DNA of 64,000 nt. It comes from Ruminococcus sp. Its GTDB lineage: Bacteria > Bacillota > Clostridia > Oscillospirales > Ruminococcaceae. Shown here in pieces: positions 50,825 through 59,968 of this stretch (position 1 is its first letter; each line of letters begins with the position of its first letter). The notes beneath the pieces were generated by a model. The model saw nothing but the letters and a program-made list of their open reading frames with translations. It had not been told where the DNA came from and searched no databases. Made by a program: the position numbers and the translations under genes. The DNA is taken from assembly GCF_024692365.1 (NCBI RefSeq), contig NZ_JAILMR010000018.1:58764-122763 (forward strand). Direction: 5' to 3'.

Positions 50825-51751
50825 TTATTTCAGGAATCCGTTGATTATCTGTTCCTCAGCTTCAGCTTCGGTAAGACCGAGAGTCATCAGCTTGATGAGC
50901 TGTTCACCTGCTATCTTTCCGATGGCAGCTTCATGAACGAGTGCTGCATCGATGCAGTTAGCTTCAAGTGATGGAACTGCAAGTATCCTGCCGTTATCCA
51001 TTATAATAGAATCACATTCGGTGTGACCTGTGCAGGCAGCGTTTCCGTTTACACAGAGATCAAGTTTCTGATATGAGCTGTCTCTTGCAACAGATCTTGA
51101 AACAACATCAGCAGCAGAACCGTCGCCGTTGAGTGATACCTGATAGGTACTCAGTGCCTGCTGATCGCCGTGTGTCATAAGTCTTTCGCGGACATTCAGC
51201 TTAGCGCCTGCTTTCAGCTCGGCGATTGTCTTTCTGTCGGTGGAGTCAACACCCTTAATCTGCACCATTTCCATATCAACGGTGCTGTTTTCTTCCATGT
51301 ATACCTCAGTAACGGGGTTGAGTACTCTTTTGCCTGTACCGTCGCCCGAACCGTAGTGCTTCTCGACATATCTTACCTTTGAATTCTTGCCCACAAAGAA
51401 TCTGTGAACACCGTCATGCTCGGAATCCTGAGTTCCGCAGTTGTCGATACCGCATCCTGCAACTATCAGAACATCGCAGTCCTCGCCAACATAGAAATCA
51501 TTGTATACAGTTTCTTTCAGACCACTCTCGCTGAGTACAACTGGTATGTGTACACTCTCGTTCTTTGTTCCCGATTTTATCTTGATGTCTATACCGCTCA
51601 CATCGGTCTTGCTTACTATCTCGATGTTCGCAGTAGAATTTCTTCCCACAGATTCACCGTTGGCACGGAGATTGTATGCGCCCTCGGGTATGTCGTGAAG
51701 TTCTGCAACTTCCTCTAAAAGCTGTTTCTGTACAGCGTCCATTTTCAGCAT
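50825..51751 (-). CDS. SufB/D-like Fe-S cluster scaffold (SmsB type)
   Basis: The 308-residue protein is a short SufBD-fold scaffold made of right-handed beta helix (about 70-270; ESVHIPVVLSESGLKETVY, FYVGEDCDVLIVAGCGIDNC) and C-terminal helices with EANCIDAALVHEAAIGKI, the SufB-type Glu/Cys/His region. Full SufB is over 450 residues. Short forms of this size, paired only with a SufC-like ATPase, correspond to the SUF-like minimal system (SmsCB) of anaerobes and archaea. I choose the ATG at 51751, 8 bases after AGGAGG; one two codons earlier is too close. It follows the ATPase gene by 13 bp. Confidence 0.85.
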   Translation of the reverse strand: MLKMDAVQKQLLEEVAELHDIPEGAYNLRANGESVGRNSTANIEIVSKTDVSGIDIKIKSGTKNESVHIPVVLSESGLKETVYNDFYVGEDCDVLIVAGCGIDNCGTQDSEHDGVHRFFVGKNSKVRYVEKHYGSGDGTGKRVLNPVTEVYMEENSTVDMEMVQIKGVDSTDRKTIAELKAGAKLNVRERLMTHGDQQALSTYQVSLNGDGSAADVVSRSVARDSSYQKLDLCVNGNAACTGHTECDSIIMDNGRILAVPSLEANCIDAALVHEAAIGKIAGEQLIKLMTLGLTEAEAEEQIINGFLK

Positions 51752-51764
51752 CTCCATCGCCTCC

Positions 51765-52496
51765 TTATTCTTCTATCTTAGGACAGATAGTCTGTGCATA
51801 ATTGCTGTGCATTATCTCGGGAAGTACTTCGTCTGCAGAACCTCTCCTTACAAGCTTACCGTCTGCAAGTACGATTATCTCATCAGCTATTTTCAGAAGT
51901 CTTTCCTGATGCGAGATAACAACTACTGTTCTGCTCTTGTCAGACTTGCGCATATTTTCAAATATCCTGATAAGATTATTGAAGCTCCACAGATCGATTC
52001 CTGCCTCGGGTTCATCGAATACCGCAAGTTTTACATCTCTTGCCATAACGGTAGCTATCTCGATCCTCTTGAGCTCACCGCCCGAAAGAGAAGCGTTTAC
52101 CTCACGCTTGATGTAATCCTTAGCACAAAGACCTACTTCTGAAAGATATGAACAAGCATCGGATACAGAAAGATTCTTGCCTGCGGAGATACGCAGAAGA
52201 TCAAGAACAGTCAGACCCTTGAAGCGAACGGGCTGCTGAAAAGCAAAGCCGATGCCTGCCTTTGCCCTGTCGGTTATGCTCATATCGGTGATATCGGTAT
52301 CATTGAATATAAGTCTGCCGGCTGTAGGCTGAACTATACCCGCGATTATCTTGGCAAGAGTGGATTTTCCTCCGCCGTTGGGACCGGTTATAACAACGAA
52401 TTTATTATCGGGGATCTCAAGATCGATCCCACGTATGATGTCGGAAGATTTTCCGCCGTCAACGGCGCTGAAAGAGATATTATTAAGCTTCAGCAT
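51765..52496 (-). CDS. SufC-like ATPase (SmsC type)
   Basis: The 243-residue ABC-type ATPase drives Fe-S cluster assembly on the scaffold encoded next to it. It has Walker A GPNGGGKST (38-46), signature NASLSGGELKRIEIA, Walker B KLAVFDEPEAGID, and switch histidine VVISHQERLL. The ELKRIEIA and FDEPEAGIDLW variants are typical of SufC. No sufS, sufU or sufD is present, so the two genes form the minimal system. The promoter is at 52556-52584. Confidence 0.92.
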   Translation of the reverse strand: MLKLNNISFSAVDGGKSSDIIRGIDLEIPDNKFVVITGPNGGGKSTLAKIIAGIVQPTAGRLIFNDTDITDMSITDRAKAGIGFAFQQPVRFKGLTVLDLLRISAGKNLSVSDACSYLSEVGLCAKDYIKREVNASLSGGELKRIEIATVMARDVKLAVFDEPEAGIDLWSFNNLIRIFENMRKSDKSRTVVVISHQERLLKIADEIIVLADGKLVRRGSADEVLPEIMHSNYAQTICPKIEE

Positions 52497-52555
52497 TATT
52501 ATGTGTCCTTTCCATCTGAAATTTTCGATTTATGTATCATAAAACTCATTTGACT

Positions 52556-52584
52556 ATTATATCACATTATTCTGCATTTTACAA
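52556..52584 (-). promoter_or_regulatory. Promoter of the Fe-S assembly pair
   Basis: On the minus strand TTGTAA (52584-52579) and TATAAT (52561-52556) are 17 bp apart. Confidence 0.75.
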
Positions 52585-52685
52585 TAGATTTTTTATTAAT
52601 GACATTAATTTCACTTTGTGTAAATTTATCAATATTTTTTAGTCGATTTTTTGTAATAATTTTTTATGAAATTGCAGCAAAACTC

Positions 52686-52714
52686 TTGAAATGACACGTA
52701 AAATATGGTATAAT
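52686..52714 (+). promoter_or_regulatory. Promoter of the EAL gene
   Basis: TTGAAA (52686-52691) and TATAAT (52709-52714) are 17 bp apart. Confidence 0.82.
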
Positions 52715-52795
52715 ATTGTAGAATTGTTGCGAAGATTAGTTATTTGCACATAATATCTTGATTGTGATAAAAATATATGAAAGGGTGTGGTCTCA

Positions 52796-54472
52796 ATGAT
52801 AACTGATATAGTTCAGGCTTTTCAGTATTTTATAAGGCAGATGTCTGAGGTCGAAAACGCTCTTGATACAGATTGCATAGCTGATGCGATCAATGATATA
52901 TGCAGATTATCCGATGTAGGTTCAATGAAAGTTGATATCTATTCCAGTGCTACATTAATAGATACAGATAAAAAGGAAACACATATCTTATATGATGACG
53001 GAGAATCCGATGATGATGTCATAAAGATAAAAAAGATAACAGGCGGTTCAGGTGCGCTCGTATACACTATCAGCCACAAAAAAGGTTCTGAACCATGGAA
53101 CGAAAGATTACACAACCGACTTGATCTTCTTGTTTCAATACTGTTTGTTTTTACCAGCAGATTCGTTATAAATCAGGTGGCACAAAAGTATGCGTACTAT
53201 GATGAAGCAGAATATCACAATCTCAGATATTTCGGGGCGGAGCTTACAAAGCTTGCTGCCGAGAACAAGACGAAGGGTCTTGCTGCTGCACAGTTCAATC
53301 TGAAACACTTTCAGGGTGTCAATCATCATGTGGGCAGAGATAACGGCGATGTGGTAATGCGCACTTTCATAAACGGTCTTGATGAGATAAAGGGCTGCTC
53401 TGTTCCCGTGTGCAGAATGGGCGGAGATAATTTCATAATGCTGATGTCTGCTGACAAGATAGATGATGTCGTCGAATATCTGAAAGGTACTATAATATCT
53501 TTCGGTGATGAGTTCAGTGAGCGCGTCAATGTCAGCGCAACTGCTGGCATATATGTGTTTGAAGATGATTTTGAACTGAAAATACTTGGCGACCTTATGG
53601 ACAAGCTGATGCCTGCATCAGGTCTTGCAAAAAAAGCAGGTCGCGATGATGTGATATTCTACGATTCGGAGCTTATGAATATAAGGCAGCAGATAGCTAC
53701 CATTCAGCATCAGTTTCCTATTGCAATGGAGAATTCCGAATTTCTGGTGTACTATCAGCCAAAGGTCTCCATAACCGACGGTACTATCGTAGGTGCAGAA
53801 GCCCTTTGCCGCTGGTCACAAAAAGACAGGCTTATCCCTCCGGGTGAATTTATTCCAATACTGGAACAGTCAATGGATATATGCAAGCTGGACTTCTATA
53901 TGATTGAGCGTGTCTGCCGTGATATCAGACGATGGATAGACGAGGGCAGGAACGTTGTGCGTATATCGGCAAATCTTTCCAGAAAGCATATGCTCGACGT
54001 TGATCTTGTGCAGCATCTGCTGGAAATAATTGACAAATACAATATCCCTCATGTTCTGTTTGAGGTTGAGCTGACCGAGACCACTACCGATGTAGAGTTC
54101 AAGGATCTGAAACGTGTTGTGCAAACTTTGCAGAAACAAGGTATTTCAACTTCAGTGGACGATTTCGGTATAGGTTACTCGTCACTGAAACTCATAAAGG
54201 AGATACCTTGGAACGTTCTGAAAATCGACAAGAGCTTTGTGCCTGTCGATGAAGATGACGAACACAGTCCCACAAGCGTTATGTTCAAGTATGTTGTGGG
54301 AATGGCTCGCGAAATGGGGCTTGAAATAATCGCCGAGGGTGTCGAGACTAAAACTCAGGTCGAAGTTCTGAGAAAGAACGGCTGTGACATTGCTCAGGGT
54401 TTTTATTATGATAGACCGCTCCCTGCGGCAGAATTTGAAAAGCGTCTTGAAACAGGCGCGATTAAGAGATAA
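52796..54472 (+). CDS. c-di-GMP phosphodiesterase with a degenerate GGDEF domain
   Basis: The 558-residue protein has an N-terminal region of unknown sensing type (1-130), a GGDEF domain (about 140-295) and an EAL domain (about 305-555). The cyclase signature reads GGDNF (near 209-213) rather than GGDEF or GGEEF, so diguanylate cyclase activity is doubtful. The EAL domain keeps GAEALCRW, the NLSRKHM step, FEVELTET, and DDFGIGYSSL, so it should cleave c-di-GMP to pGpG. The degenerate domain may bind GTP and regulate. I choose the ATG at 52796; a GTG lies 9 bases earlier. It is monocistronic. Confidence 0.9.
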   Translation: MITDIVQAFQYFIRQMSEVENALDTDCIADAINDICRLSDVGSMKVDIYSSATLIDTDKKETHILYDDGESDDDVIKIKKITGGSGALVYTISHKKGSEPWNERLHNRLDLLVSILFVFTSRFVINQVAQKYAYYDEAEYHNLRYFGAELTKLAAENKTKGLAAAQFNLKHFQGVNHHVGRDNGDVVMRTFINGLDEIKGCSVPVCRMGGDNFIMLMSADKIDDVVEYLKGTIISFGDEFSERVNVSATAGIYVFEDDFELKILGDLMDKLMPASGLAKKAGRDDVIFYDSELMNIRQQIATIQHQFPIAMENSEFLVYYQPKVSITDGTIVGAEALCRWSQKDRLIPPGEFIPILEQSMDICKLDFYMIERVCRDIRRWIDEGRNVVRISANLSRKHMLDVDLVQHLLEIIDKYNIPHVLFEVELTETTTDVEFKDLKRVVQTLQKQGISTSVDDFGIGYSSLKLIKEIPWNVLKIDKSFVPVDEDDEHSPTSVMFKYVVGMAREMGLEIIAEGVETKTQVEVLRKNGCDIAQGFYYDRPLPAAEFEKRLETGAIKR

Positions 54473-54481
54473 TGATTGTTG

Positions 54482-54513
54482 GCAGTACCTCTTTAATGAG
54501 GTGCTGCTTTTTT
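54482..54513 (+). terminator. Rho-independent terminator after the EAL gene
   Basis: The stem GCAG-T-ACCTC with GAGGT-G-CTGC (one T-G pair) has a 6-base loop and ends in TTTTTT. Confidence 0.85.
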
Positions 54514-54590
54514 GCACCTCGAATCTCGTTACTGAAATTCATTATCGGGGACAAACTGTCATATAATCAAACAAAAAGGGAGGTCATGTT

Positions 54591-55754
54591 ATGATAAATC
54601 TCAAAAAGTTTTTTATACTGTTCTTGTGTCTGACCATGCTTTGTTATCTAGTGCCGAAACATTCTGCCGCGGAGACCGTATCAGTCGAAAATATGCTTGA
54701 AGCAATGCCTTCAAAAGAAATAATAGCAGTTGAATGTTCGACTGGACAGGTGCTTATGGAGAAAAATTCCGAAGAAGTCTGTGAGATATCACATCTTGCA
54801 AAGCTGATGCTTGTGCTGCTTGCGGCTGAAAAGATAGAGAGCGGGGAAATTTCTTTGACGGATACTGTGACCGTGTCCGCAAAAGCCAACTCAATGCCCG
54901 CACCGCAGATTTGGCTGGATAAGAATGAAAAAATATCTGTGGAGGAACTTATTAAAGCGATCACCATAGGCAACGCAAATGATGCGGCAGTTGCTCTTGC
55001 AGAGCATATTTTCGGCTCAACAGATGAAGCTGTGAATGAAATGAATCGTAAAGTAAAATCACTTGATATGAATTCAACGACCTATGCTGATGTATGTGGA
55101 ATGGACGATAGAACGCTCTCAAATGCGGCTGATACAGCAAAATTGGCAGCAAAACTTGTCAAGTACGATATGCTTACATCGTATTTCACGTCATGGATAG
55201 ATAATGTTCGCGGCGGTAAAGCCGAGCTTGTAAACCTCAATCGACTTGTCAGGACATATAAAGGTATAACGGGAATGAAAGCCTGTTCATCATCTGTGGC
55301 AGGGGAGTGCTCTGTCGTCACTGCAAAGCGAGGCAAAATGGAGATAGCCGTGGTCGTACTTGGCTGTACCGACCGCACTTTGTGTGATGATATCGCTAAA
55401 AAACTGCTGGATATGTGCTTTGATGTGTATTCGCTGTATATCCCCGAAATTACGGAAGAGATGCTGGAAAAGATACCTGTGCTGCTTGGCGAGAAAAGCA
55501 AGGTCAAGGTTGGTTTTGGTAATCTTCCTGCTGTGGTTGTGCCGAAAGGTTCGTCGGAAAGCATTGATATCCGTTTTGAAAAGGAAAAAGAGCTTTCATC
55601 GCCTGTAAGTAAAGGTCAGGTGTGTGGGAAACTTGTGTGCAGGTACGGTGACGAGGTCATTTATTCAGCGGATCTTGTCGCCAAAAGTGGTGTAAAGAGA
55701 AAAAACTTGTCGTTTTGTATAGAAAAATTGCTGTTCTATCTCATAAAAATTTAA
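54591..55754 (+). CDS. DD-carboxypeptidase (S11/DacF-like) homologue with altered active-site motifs, probably inactive
   Basis: The 387-residue protein has an N-terminal signal or anchor (KFFILFLCLTMLCYLV), an S11 peptidase-like domain (about 32-265), a PBP5-type C-terminal beta domain (about 290-365) and a hydrophobic end. The fold is that of DacF/PBP5, but each catalytic motif is changed. Where SxxK should stand, the sequence is ISHLAKLM, putting His68 three residues before Lys71 in the place of the serine. The SxN motif is NAN in ITIGNANDAAVAL (Asn128 for Ser). KTG is ITG in YKGITGMK. This predicts no penicillin binding or peptidase activity. It may be a regulatory or structural pseudoenzyme. 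A GGGAGG Shine-Dalgarno precedes the ATG. Confidence 0.85.
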   Translation: MINLKKFFILFLCLTMLCYLVPKHSAAETVSVENMLEAMPSKEIIAVECSTGQVLMEKNSEEVCEISHLAKLMLVLLAAEKIESGEISLTDTVTVSAKANSMPAPQIWLDKNEKISVEELIKAITIGNANDAAVALAEHIFGSTDEAVNEMNRKVKSLDMNSTTYADVCGMDDRTLSNAADTAKLAAKLVKYDMLTSYFTSWIDNVRGGKAELVNLNRLVRTYKGITGMKACSSSVAGECSVVTAKRGKMEIAVVVLGCTDRTLCDDIAKKLLDMCFDVYSLYIPEITEEMLEKIPVLLGEKSKVKVGFGNLPAVVVPKGSSESIDIRFEKEKELSSPVSKGQVCGKLVCRYGDEVIYSADLVAKSGVKRKNLSFCIEKLLFYLIKI

Positions 55755-55804
55755 AACATATTTTGTTTGAATTACACAAAAGTGACAAGTCTATCTGAAA
55801 TGAC

Positions 55805-55833
55805 TTGCAATGTCAAAAAAAATATTGTATAAT
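55805..55833 (+). promoter_or_regulatory. Promoter of pgi
   Basis: TTGCAA (55805-55810) and TATAAT (55828-55833) are 17 bp apart, about 35 bp before the start codon. Confidence 0.8.
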
Positions 55834-55868
55834 AAATTAAAGCAATTTATTTAGAAAGGCTGATTAGA

Positions 55869-57200
55869 ATGTCACTTACATTAAGAACAAAATATCTTGA
55901 GGGCTTTGTTGCAGATCACGAGTTCGATGCTATCGCTCCTGCTGTAACTGCTGCTCACAACACGCTGGCTGCCAAGAACGGTCCCGGCAATGATTTCCTG
56001 GGCTGGGTTGAACTGCCTACCGATTATGATAAGGAGGAGTTCGCAAGGATCAAGGCTGCTGCTGAAAAGATAAAGGATACTGCTGATGTGCTTATCGTTA
56101 TCGGTATCGGTGGTTCTTATCTCGGCGCAAGAGCTGCTATTGAACTGCTCAAGTCGCCGTTCTACAACAATCTCAAGAAGGATACCCCCGACATCTATTT
56201 TGTCGGCAACAATATAAGCGCTACATACCTCAACGAAGTACTGAGCATCTGTGAGGGCAAGGATGTAGCTGTTAACGTAATTTCCAAGTCCGGAACTACT
56301 ACCGAACCTGCTCTTGCTTTCAGAGTATTCAAGAAGCTGCTGGAAGATAAGTACGGCAAGGACGGCGCTAAGGAGCGTATCTTCGCTACTACCGATAAGG
56401 CAAAGGGCACACTGAAGGAGCTCTCCGACGAGATGGGCTATGAGACATTCGTGGTTCCTGATGATGTCGGAGGAAGATTCTCCGTACTGACCGCTGTTGG
56501 TCTGCTGCCTATCGCTGTTGCAGGCTGCGATATCGACGCTCTGATGAAGGGTGCACAGAATGCTCAGAAGAAGTATGCAAACGACGACGGCAACGACTGC
56601 TATAAGTACGCTGCTGCAAGAAATATCCTTTACAGAAAAGGCAAGAGCGTTGAGATGCTGGTTTCCTATGATCCCGCTTTCACACTGATGGGTGAGTGGT
56701 ACAAGCAGCTCTTCGGCGAGAGCGAAGGTAAGGATGGCAAGGGTATATTCCCATCTGCTGCAACTTTCTCCACCGATCTGCACTCTCTGGGTCAGTTCAT
56801 TCAGGACGGCTCCAAGCTCATGTTCGAGACCGTTGTAAACATCAAGACCCCCAAGAAGGACTTCTTCATTGAAGAGGACGCTGAGAACAGAGATGGTCTG
56901 AACTTCCTTTCCAACCAGAATATGTCCGTTGTTAACCAGAAGGCATTCGAAGGCACTATCCTTGCTCATACTGAGGGCGGCGTTCCAAATCTGGTTATCG
57001 ACGTTGATAAGATCGACGAGGAGAACCTCGGTGAACTGATATACTTCTTCGAGAAGGCTTGCGCTATCTCGGGTTATATGCTGGGTGTTAATCCCTTCAA
57101 CCAGCCCGGTGTTGAGAGCTACAAGAAGAATATGTTCGCACTGCTGGGCAAGCCCGGCTACGAGGATCAGAAGGCTGCACTTGAGGCTAAGCTGGGCTGA
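55869..57200 (+). CDS. pgi: Glucose-6-phosphate isomerase
   Basis: The 443-residue cytosolic enzyme interconverts glucose 6-phosphate and fructose 6-phosphate in glycolysis. It has the sugar-phosphate loop [28 protein letters not shown], the [14 protein letters not shown] signature, and the C-terminal lysine region near [17 protein letters not shown]. The length is typical of the Firmicutes type. Its codon use is strongly biased, as in highly expressed genes, which also creates a false 446-codon frame on the other strand. An AGAAAGGC Shine-Dalgarno precedes the ATG. Confidence 0.96.
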   Translation: MSLTLRTKYLEGFVADHEFDAIAPAVTAAHNTLAAKNGPGNDFLGWVELPTDYDKEEFARIKAAAEKIKDTADVLIVIGIGGSYLGARAAIELLKSPFYNNLKKDTPDIYFVGNNISATYLNEVLSICEGKDVAVNVISKSGTTTEPALAFRVFKKLLEDKYGKDGAKERIFATTDKAKGTLKELSDEMGYETFVVPDDVGGRFSVLTAVGLLPIAVAGCDIDALMKGAQNAQKKYANDDGNDCYKYAAARNILYRKGKSVEMLVSYDPAFTLMGEWYKQLFGESEGKDGKGIFPSAATFSTDLHSLGQFIQDGSKLMFETVVNIKTPKKDFFIEEDAENRDGLNFLSNQNMSVVNQKAFEGTILAHTEGGVPNLVIDVDKIDEENLGELIYFFEKACAISGYMLGVNPFNQPGVESYKKNMFALLGKPGYEDQKAALEAKLG

Positions 57201-57265
57201 TCTGAAGAAATTATGCGGCACTGCCGCTTAAAATAAATGCTTTTATAGCAGAATGGAGAGTTATT

Positions 57266-57670
57266 ATGATTAATTTAATTCCAGGAAAAAAGGGTACAGG
57301 CAAGACTAAGATACTTGTTGACTCCATTGTTAAGGCTGCAGAAAATGCAACAGGTAACGTTGTATGCATCGAGAGAGGCATGAAGCTCACTTACGATATC
57401 CCCCACAGTGTAAGACTTGTTGATGCTGAGGATTACGGCATCACTAGCTTTGAAACTTTCTATGGTTTCATTGCAGGTCTGCTGGCTGGCAATCACGATA
57501 TACAGGACATATTTGTTGATGGTATTCTGAAGATAGGCGGCAGAAACTATGATGAGCTGGGCGACCTTATCGAGAAGATCGCTGTTCTGGCAAAGGATAT
57601 CAACATCGTGTTCACTGTATCTGCTGATGTTGAGGAACTGCCTGCTCAGGTTAAGGCATTTATCAAGTAA
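57266..57670 (+). CDS. Small P-loop protein of unknown function
   Basis: The 134-residue protein starts MINLIPGKKGTGKTKILVDS, with a Walker A (GKKGTGKT, 7-14), and has a hydrophobic strand ending DIQDIFVDG as possible Walker B. It ends with INIVFTVSADVEELPAQV. It looks like a compact nucleoside-triphosphatase core without extra domains. Similar short proteins occur in Clostridia, without known function. It follows pgi by 65 bp on the same strand and may share its transcript. A GGAGAG Shine-Dalgarno precedes the ATG. Confidence 0.8.
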   Translation: MINLIPGKKGTGKTKILVDSIVKAAENATGNVVCIERGMKLTYDIPHSVRLVDAEDYGITSFETFYGFIAGLLAGNHDIQDIFVDGILKIGGRNYDELGDLIEKIAVLAKDINIVFTVSADVEELPAQVKAFIK

Positions 57671-57715
57671 TTTGTTAAATTTTATTTGACCTAGGCAAAA
57701 AAATCAAAAAAACTA

Positions 57716-57744
57716 TTGACAAATCACTGACTTCGGGTTATAAT
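57716..57744 (+). promoter_or_regulatory. Promoter of yceD-rpmF
   Basis: TTGACA (57716-57721) and TATAAT (57739-57744) match the consensus perfectly with 17 bp between them. Confidence 0.92.
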
Positions 57745-57770
57745 GGAGTTTGTGATGTTTGAGGTGTACT

Positions 57771-58235
57771 ATGAAAATACATCTGAAAGAGCTTTTCGAT
57801 ATCGTAGGTGAGGTCAAAGAGTTTGACTATGAGATCTCTCCCGAACAAGTCGGAGAGTATTCGTCTTATGATTTTACAGCACCGATAGCAGTCAGGGGCA
57901 TGGTAGAGAACCGCGCTGGCGTTGTAACACTTAGTTTCAGCGTAGTATTTACTTTGTCACAGGTCTGCGACAGATGTCTTAAAGAGTTTGAGCGTGAGTA
58001 CAGCTACGATCTCAGCCATATACTTGTCAGACAGCTCCACAGCGGACGCGACGATTATGATGAGTATGTTGTCTGTGAGGATAATGTTCTCGAGCTTGAT
58101 GAACTGGTCATTTCCGACCTGCTGCTCCAGCTGCCCACCAAGATCCTTTGTAAAGAGGATTGCAAGGGGTTATGCTTCAAATGCGGCAAGGATCTGAATG
58201 ATGGCGATTGTGATTGCCCGAAAGATCCGTTTTGA
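57771..58235 (+). CDS. yceD: YceD/DUF177 family protein
   Basis: The 154-residue protein precedes rpmF, as in most bacteria. It has the DUF177 core RGMVENRAGVVTLSF, CDRCLKEFEREY, and a C-terminal cysteine-rich part (LCKEDCKGLCFKCGKDL then CDC) that probably binds zinc. The family is needed for 23S rRNA accumulation in some bacteria and plants. I choose the ATG at 57771, right after GAGGTG; a start four codons earlier overlaps that site. Confidence 0.93.
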   Translation: MKIHLKELFDIVGEVKEFDYEISPEQVGEYSSYDFTAPIAVRGMVENRAGVVTLSFSVVFTLSQVCDRCLKEFEREYSYDLSHILVRQLHSGRDDYDEYVVCEDNVLELDELVISDLLLQLPTKILCKEDCKGLCFKCGKDLNDGDCDCPKDPF

Positions 58236-58277
58236 TCTGACGACTGGTGTTACTATTACCGAAGAGGAGGTGCCAAA

Positions 58278-58460
58278 ATGGCAGTACCAAAGAGAAAAGT
58301 ATCCAAGGCTAGACGTGACAAGAGACGTTCAGCTGTTTGGAAGCTTGAAGCGCCTGCACTGAGCAGATGCTCCAACTGTGGCGAGCTGACTTCGCCTCAC
58401 AGAGTGTGCAAGAACTGCGGTTATTACAAGGGCGTTGAGGTCATCAAGAAGGACGCATAA
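58278..58460 (+). CDS. rpmF: Ribosomal protein L32
   Basis: The 60-residue basic protein begins MAVPKRKVSKARRDKRRS and has the zinc-binding CSNCGELTSPHRVCKNCG of the four-cysteine L32 form. It is part of the 50S subunit. It is co-transcribed with yceD, 42 bp downstream, and has a GAGGAGG Shine-Dalgarno. A terminator follows. Confidence 0.97.
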   Translation: MAVPKRKVSKARRDKRRSAVWKLEAPALSRCSNCGELTSPHRVCKNCGYYKGVEVIKKDA

Positions 58461-58503
58461 GCCTATTGGTACCTTACAGTCTTAAAAAACAATGACTGAA
58501 CAG

Positions 58504-58534
58504 GGCAGAGGAAATAAATTTTCCTCTGCCTTTT
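58504..58534 (+). terminator. Rho-independent terminator after rpmF
   Basis: The stem GGCAGAGGAAA with TTTCCTCTGCC is followed by TTTT. Confidence 0.88.
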
Positions 58535-58543
58535 GGTTTGATG

Positions 58544-58572
58544 TTGATTTTTTCAGAAAGATATGCTATAAT
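58544..58572 (+). promoter_or_regulatory. Promoter of der-plsY
   Basis: TTGATT (58544-58549) and TATAAT (58567-58572) are 17 bp apart. Confidence 0.8.
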
Positions 58573-58615
58573 TAATATGATATGCGTTTTGTTATAAAGG
58601 AAGGGGAGTGTATTT

Positions 58616-59947
58616 ATGGTTCTGCCTGTAGTAGCGGTGGTCGGGAGACCAAATGTGGGCAAATCCACGCTTTTCAATAAACTTATAGGTCAGCGGCTTT
58701 CTATAGTCGAGGACACACCCGGTGTTACCAGAGACCGTATCTACGGTAAATGTGAATGGCTGGGAAGAGAATTCATGCTTGTTGATACCGGCGGTATCGA
58801 GCCTGAATCCAATGATATAATTCTTTCTCAGATGAGAAGACAGTCCGAGCTTGCAATAACTTCGGCTAATGTTATCATACTTGTTACCGATATCAAGAGC
58901 GGTGTGACTTCTACTGATATGGAAGTCGCACAGATGCTTCTGAAATCGGGCAAACCTGTTGTACTTTGCGTAAACAAGGTGGATAATGTGGGTGAACCTC
59001 CTATGGAGCTTTATGAGTTCTATAATCTTGGTCTTGGCGAGCCTTTCCCTGTATCATCGGTGCATGGTCATGGTACTGGTGATATGCTTGACGAAGTTCT
59101 CAAATATCTGCCTGATGTTACTGAAGAGGAAGACGATGAGGAGACTGTCAAGGTCGCTGTCATCGGTAAGCCGAATGTGGGCAAATCCTCGCTGATAAAC
59201 CGTATCTGCGGTGAAGAGCGTGTTATCGTATCTGATATAGCAGGCACTACCCGTGATGCAACCGATACCGATATCGAAAATGAATTCGGTAAGTTCGTCT
59301 TTATCGACACTGCGGGCATCAGACGTAAATCCAAGGTGCTGGAGTCTGTAGAGAAATACTCCGTGCTCAGGGCTTATATGGCTGTTGACAGAGCCGATGT
59401 TGCTGTTATCGTCATAGATGCTACTGTCGGATTTACCGAGCAGGACAGCAAGGTCGCAGGCTATGCTCACGAAAAGGGCAAGGCTTGCGTTGTTGCAGTT
59501 AATAAGTGGGATGCTCTCGAAAAGGATGGCAAGACCATGAACGAATTCCGTAAAAAGCTGGAAGATGATTTCAGCTTCATGAGCTATGTGCCTTTTGTTT
59601 TTGTTTCTGCAAAGACTGGTCTGCGTATAGACAAGCTCTTTGAGATGATACGCTACGTCAAGGAGAAAAACTCCATACGTATCGCAACAGGTAAACTCAA
59701 CGAAGTTCTTGCCTATGCAACTCAGCGTGTTCAGCCCCCCTCTGATAAGGGCAGACGTCTGAAGATATACTACATGACACAGGTTTCCACCAATCCGCCC
59801 TCCTTTGTGTTCTTCGTTAACAGGGCAGAGCTTTTCCATTTTTCCTATCAGCGTTACATTGAAAACCAGATCAGAGAAACATTCTCGCTGGACGGCACCC
59901 CCATTGTTTTCAAGATAAGAGAACGCGACAGGGACGATGTTAAATGA
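58616..59947 (+). CDS. der: Ribosome-assembly GTPase Der (EngA)
   Basis: The 443-residue protein has two GTPase domains in tandem and a C-terminal KH-like domain, the Der layout. The first P loop is GRPNVGKSTLF (10-20) with DTGGIE and NKVD; the second is GKPNVGKSSL (near 184) with DTAGI and NKWD. The C-terminal part has FVSAKTGLRIDKLF and the RNA-facing KH domain. Der helps assemble the 50S subunit. An AAGGAAGGGGAG Shine-Dalgarno precedes the ATG. plsY follows 21 bp later. Confidence 0.97.
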   Translation: MVLPVVAVVGRPNVGKSTLFNKLIGQRLSIVEDTPGVTRDRIYGKCEWLGREFMLVDTGGIEPESNDIILSQMRRQSELAITSANVIILVTDIKSGVTSTDMEVAQMLLKSGKPVVLCVNKVDNVGEPPMELYEFYNLGLGEPFPVSSVHGHGTGDMLDEVLKYLPDVTEEEDDEETVKVAVIGKPNVGKSSLINRICGEERVIVSDIAGTTRDATDTDIENEFGKFVFIDTAGIRRKSKVLESVEKYSVLRAYMAVDRADVAVIVIDATVGFTEQDSKVAGYAHEKGKACVVAVNKWDALEKDGKTMNEFRKKLEDDFSFMSYVPFVFVSAKTGLRIDKLFEMIRYVKEKNSIRIATGKLNEVLAYATQRVQPPSDKGRRLKIYYMTQVSTNPPSFVFFVNRAELFHFSYQRYIENQIRETFSLDGTPIVFKIRERDRDDVK

Positions 59948-59968
59948 CCGACAGGAGATCATGATAAT

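Noticed and set aside
55881..57221. Open frame of 446 codons on the minus strand
   Set aside because: It is the antisense shadow of pgi, produced by strong codon bias; it has no Shine-Dalgarno or recognisable motifs.
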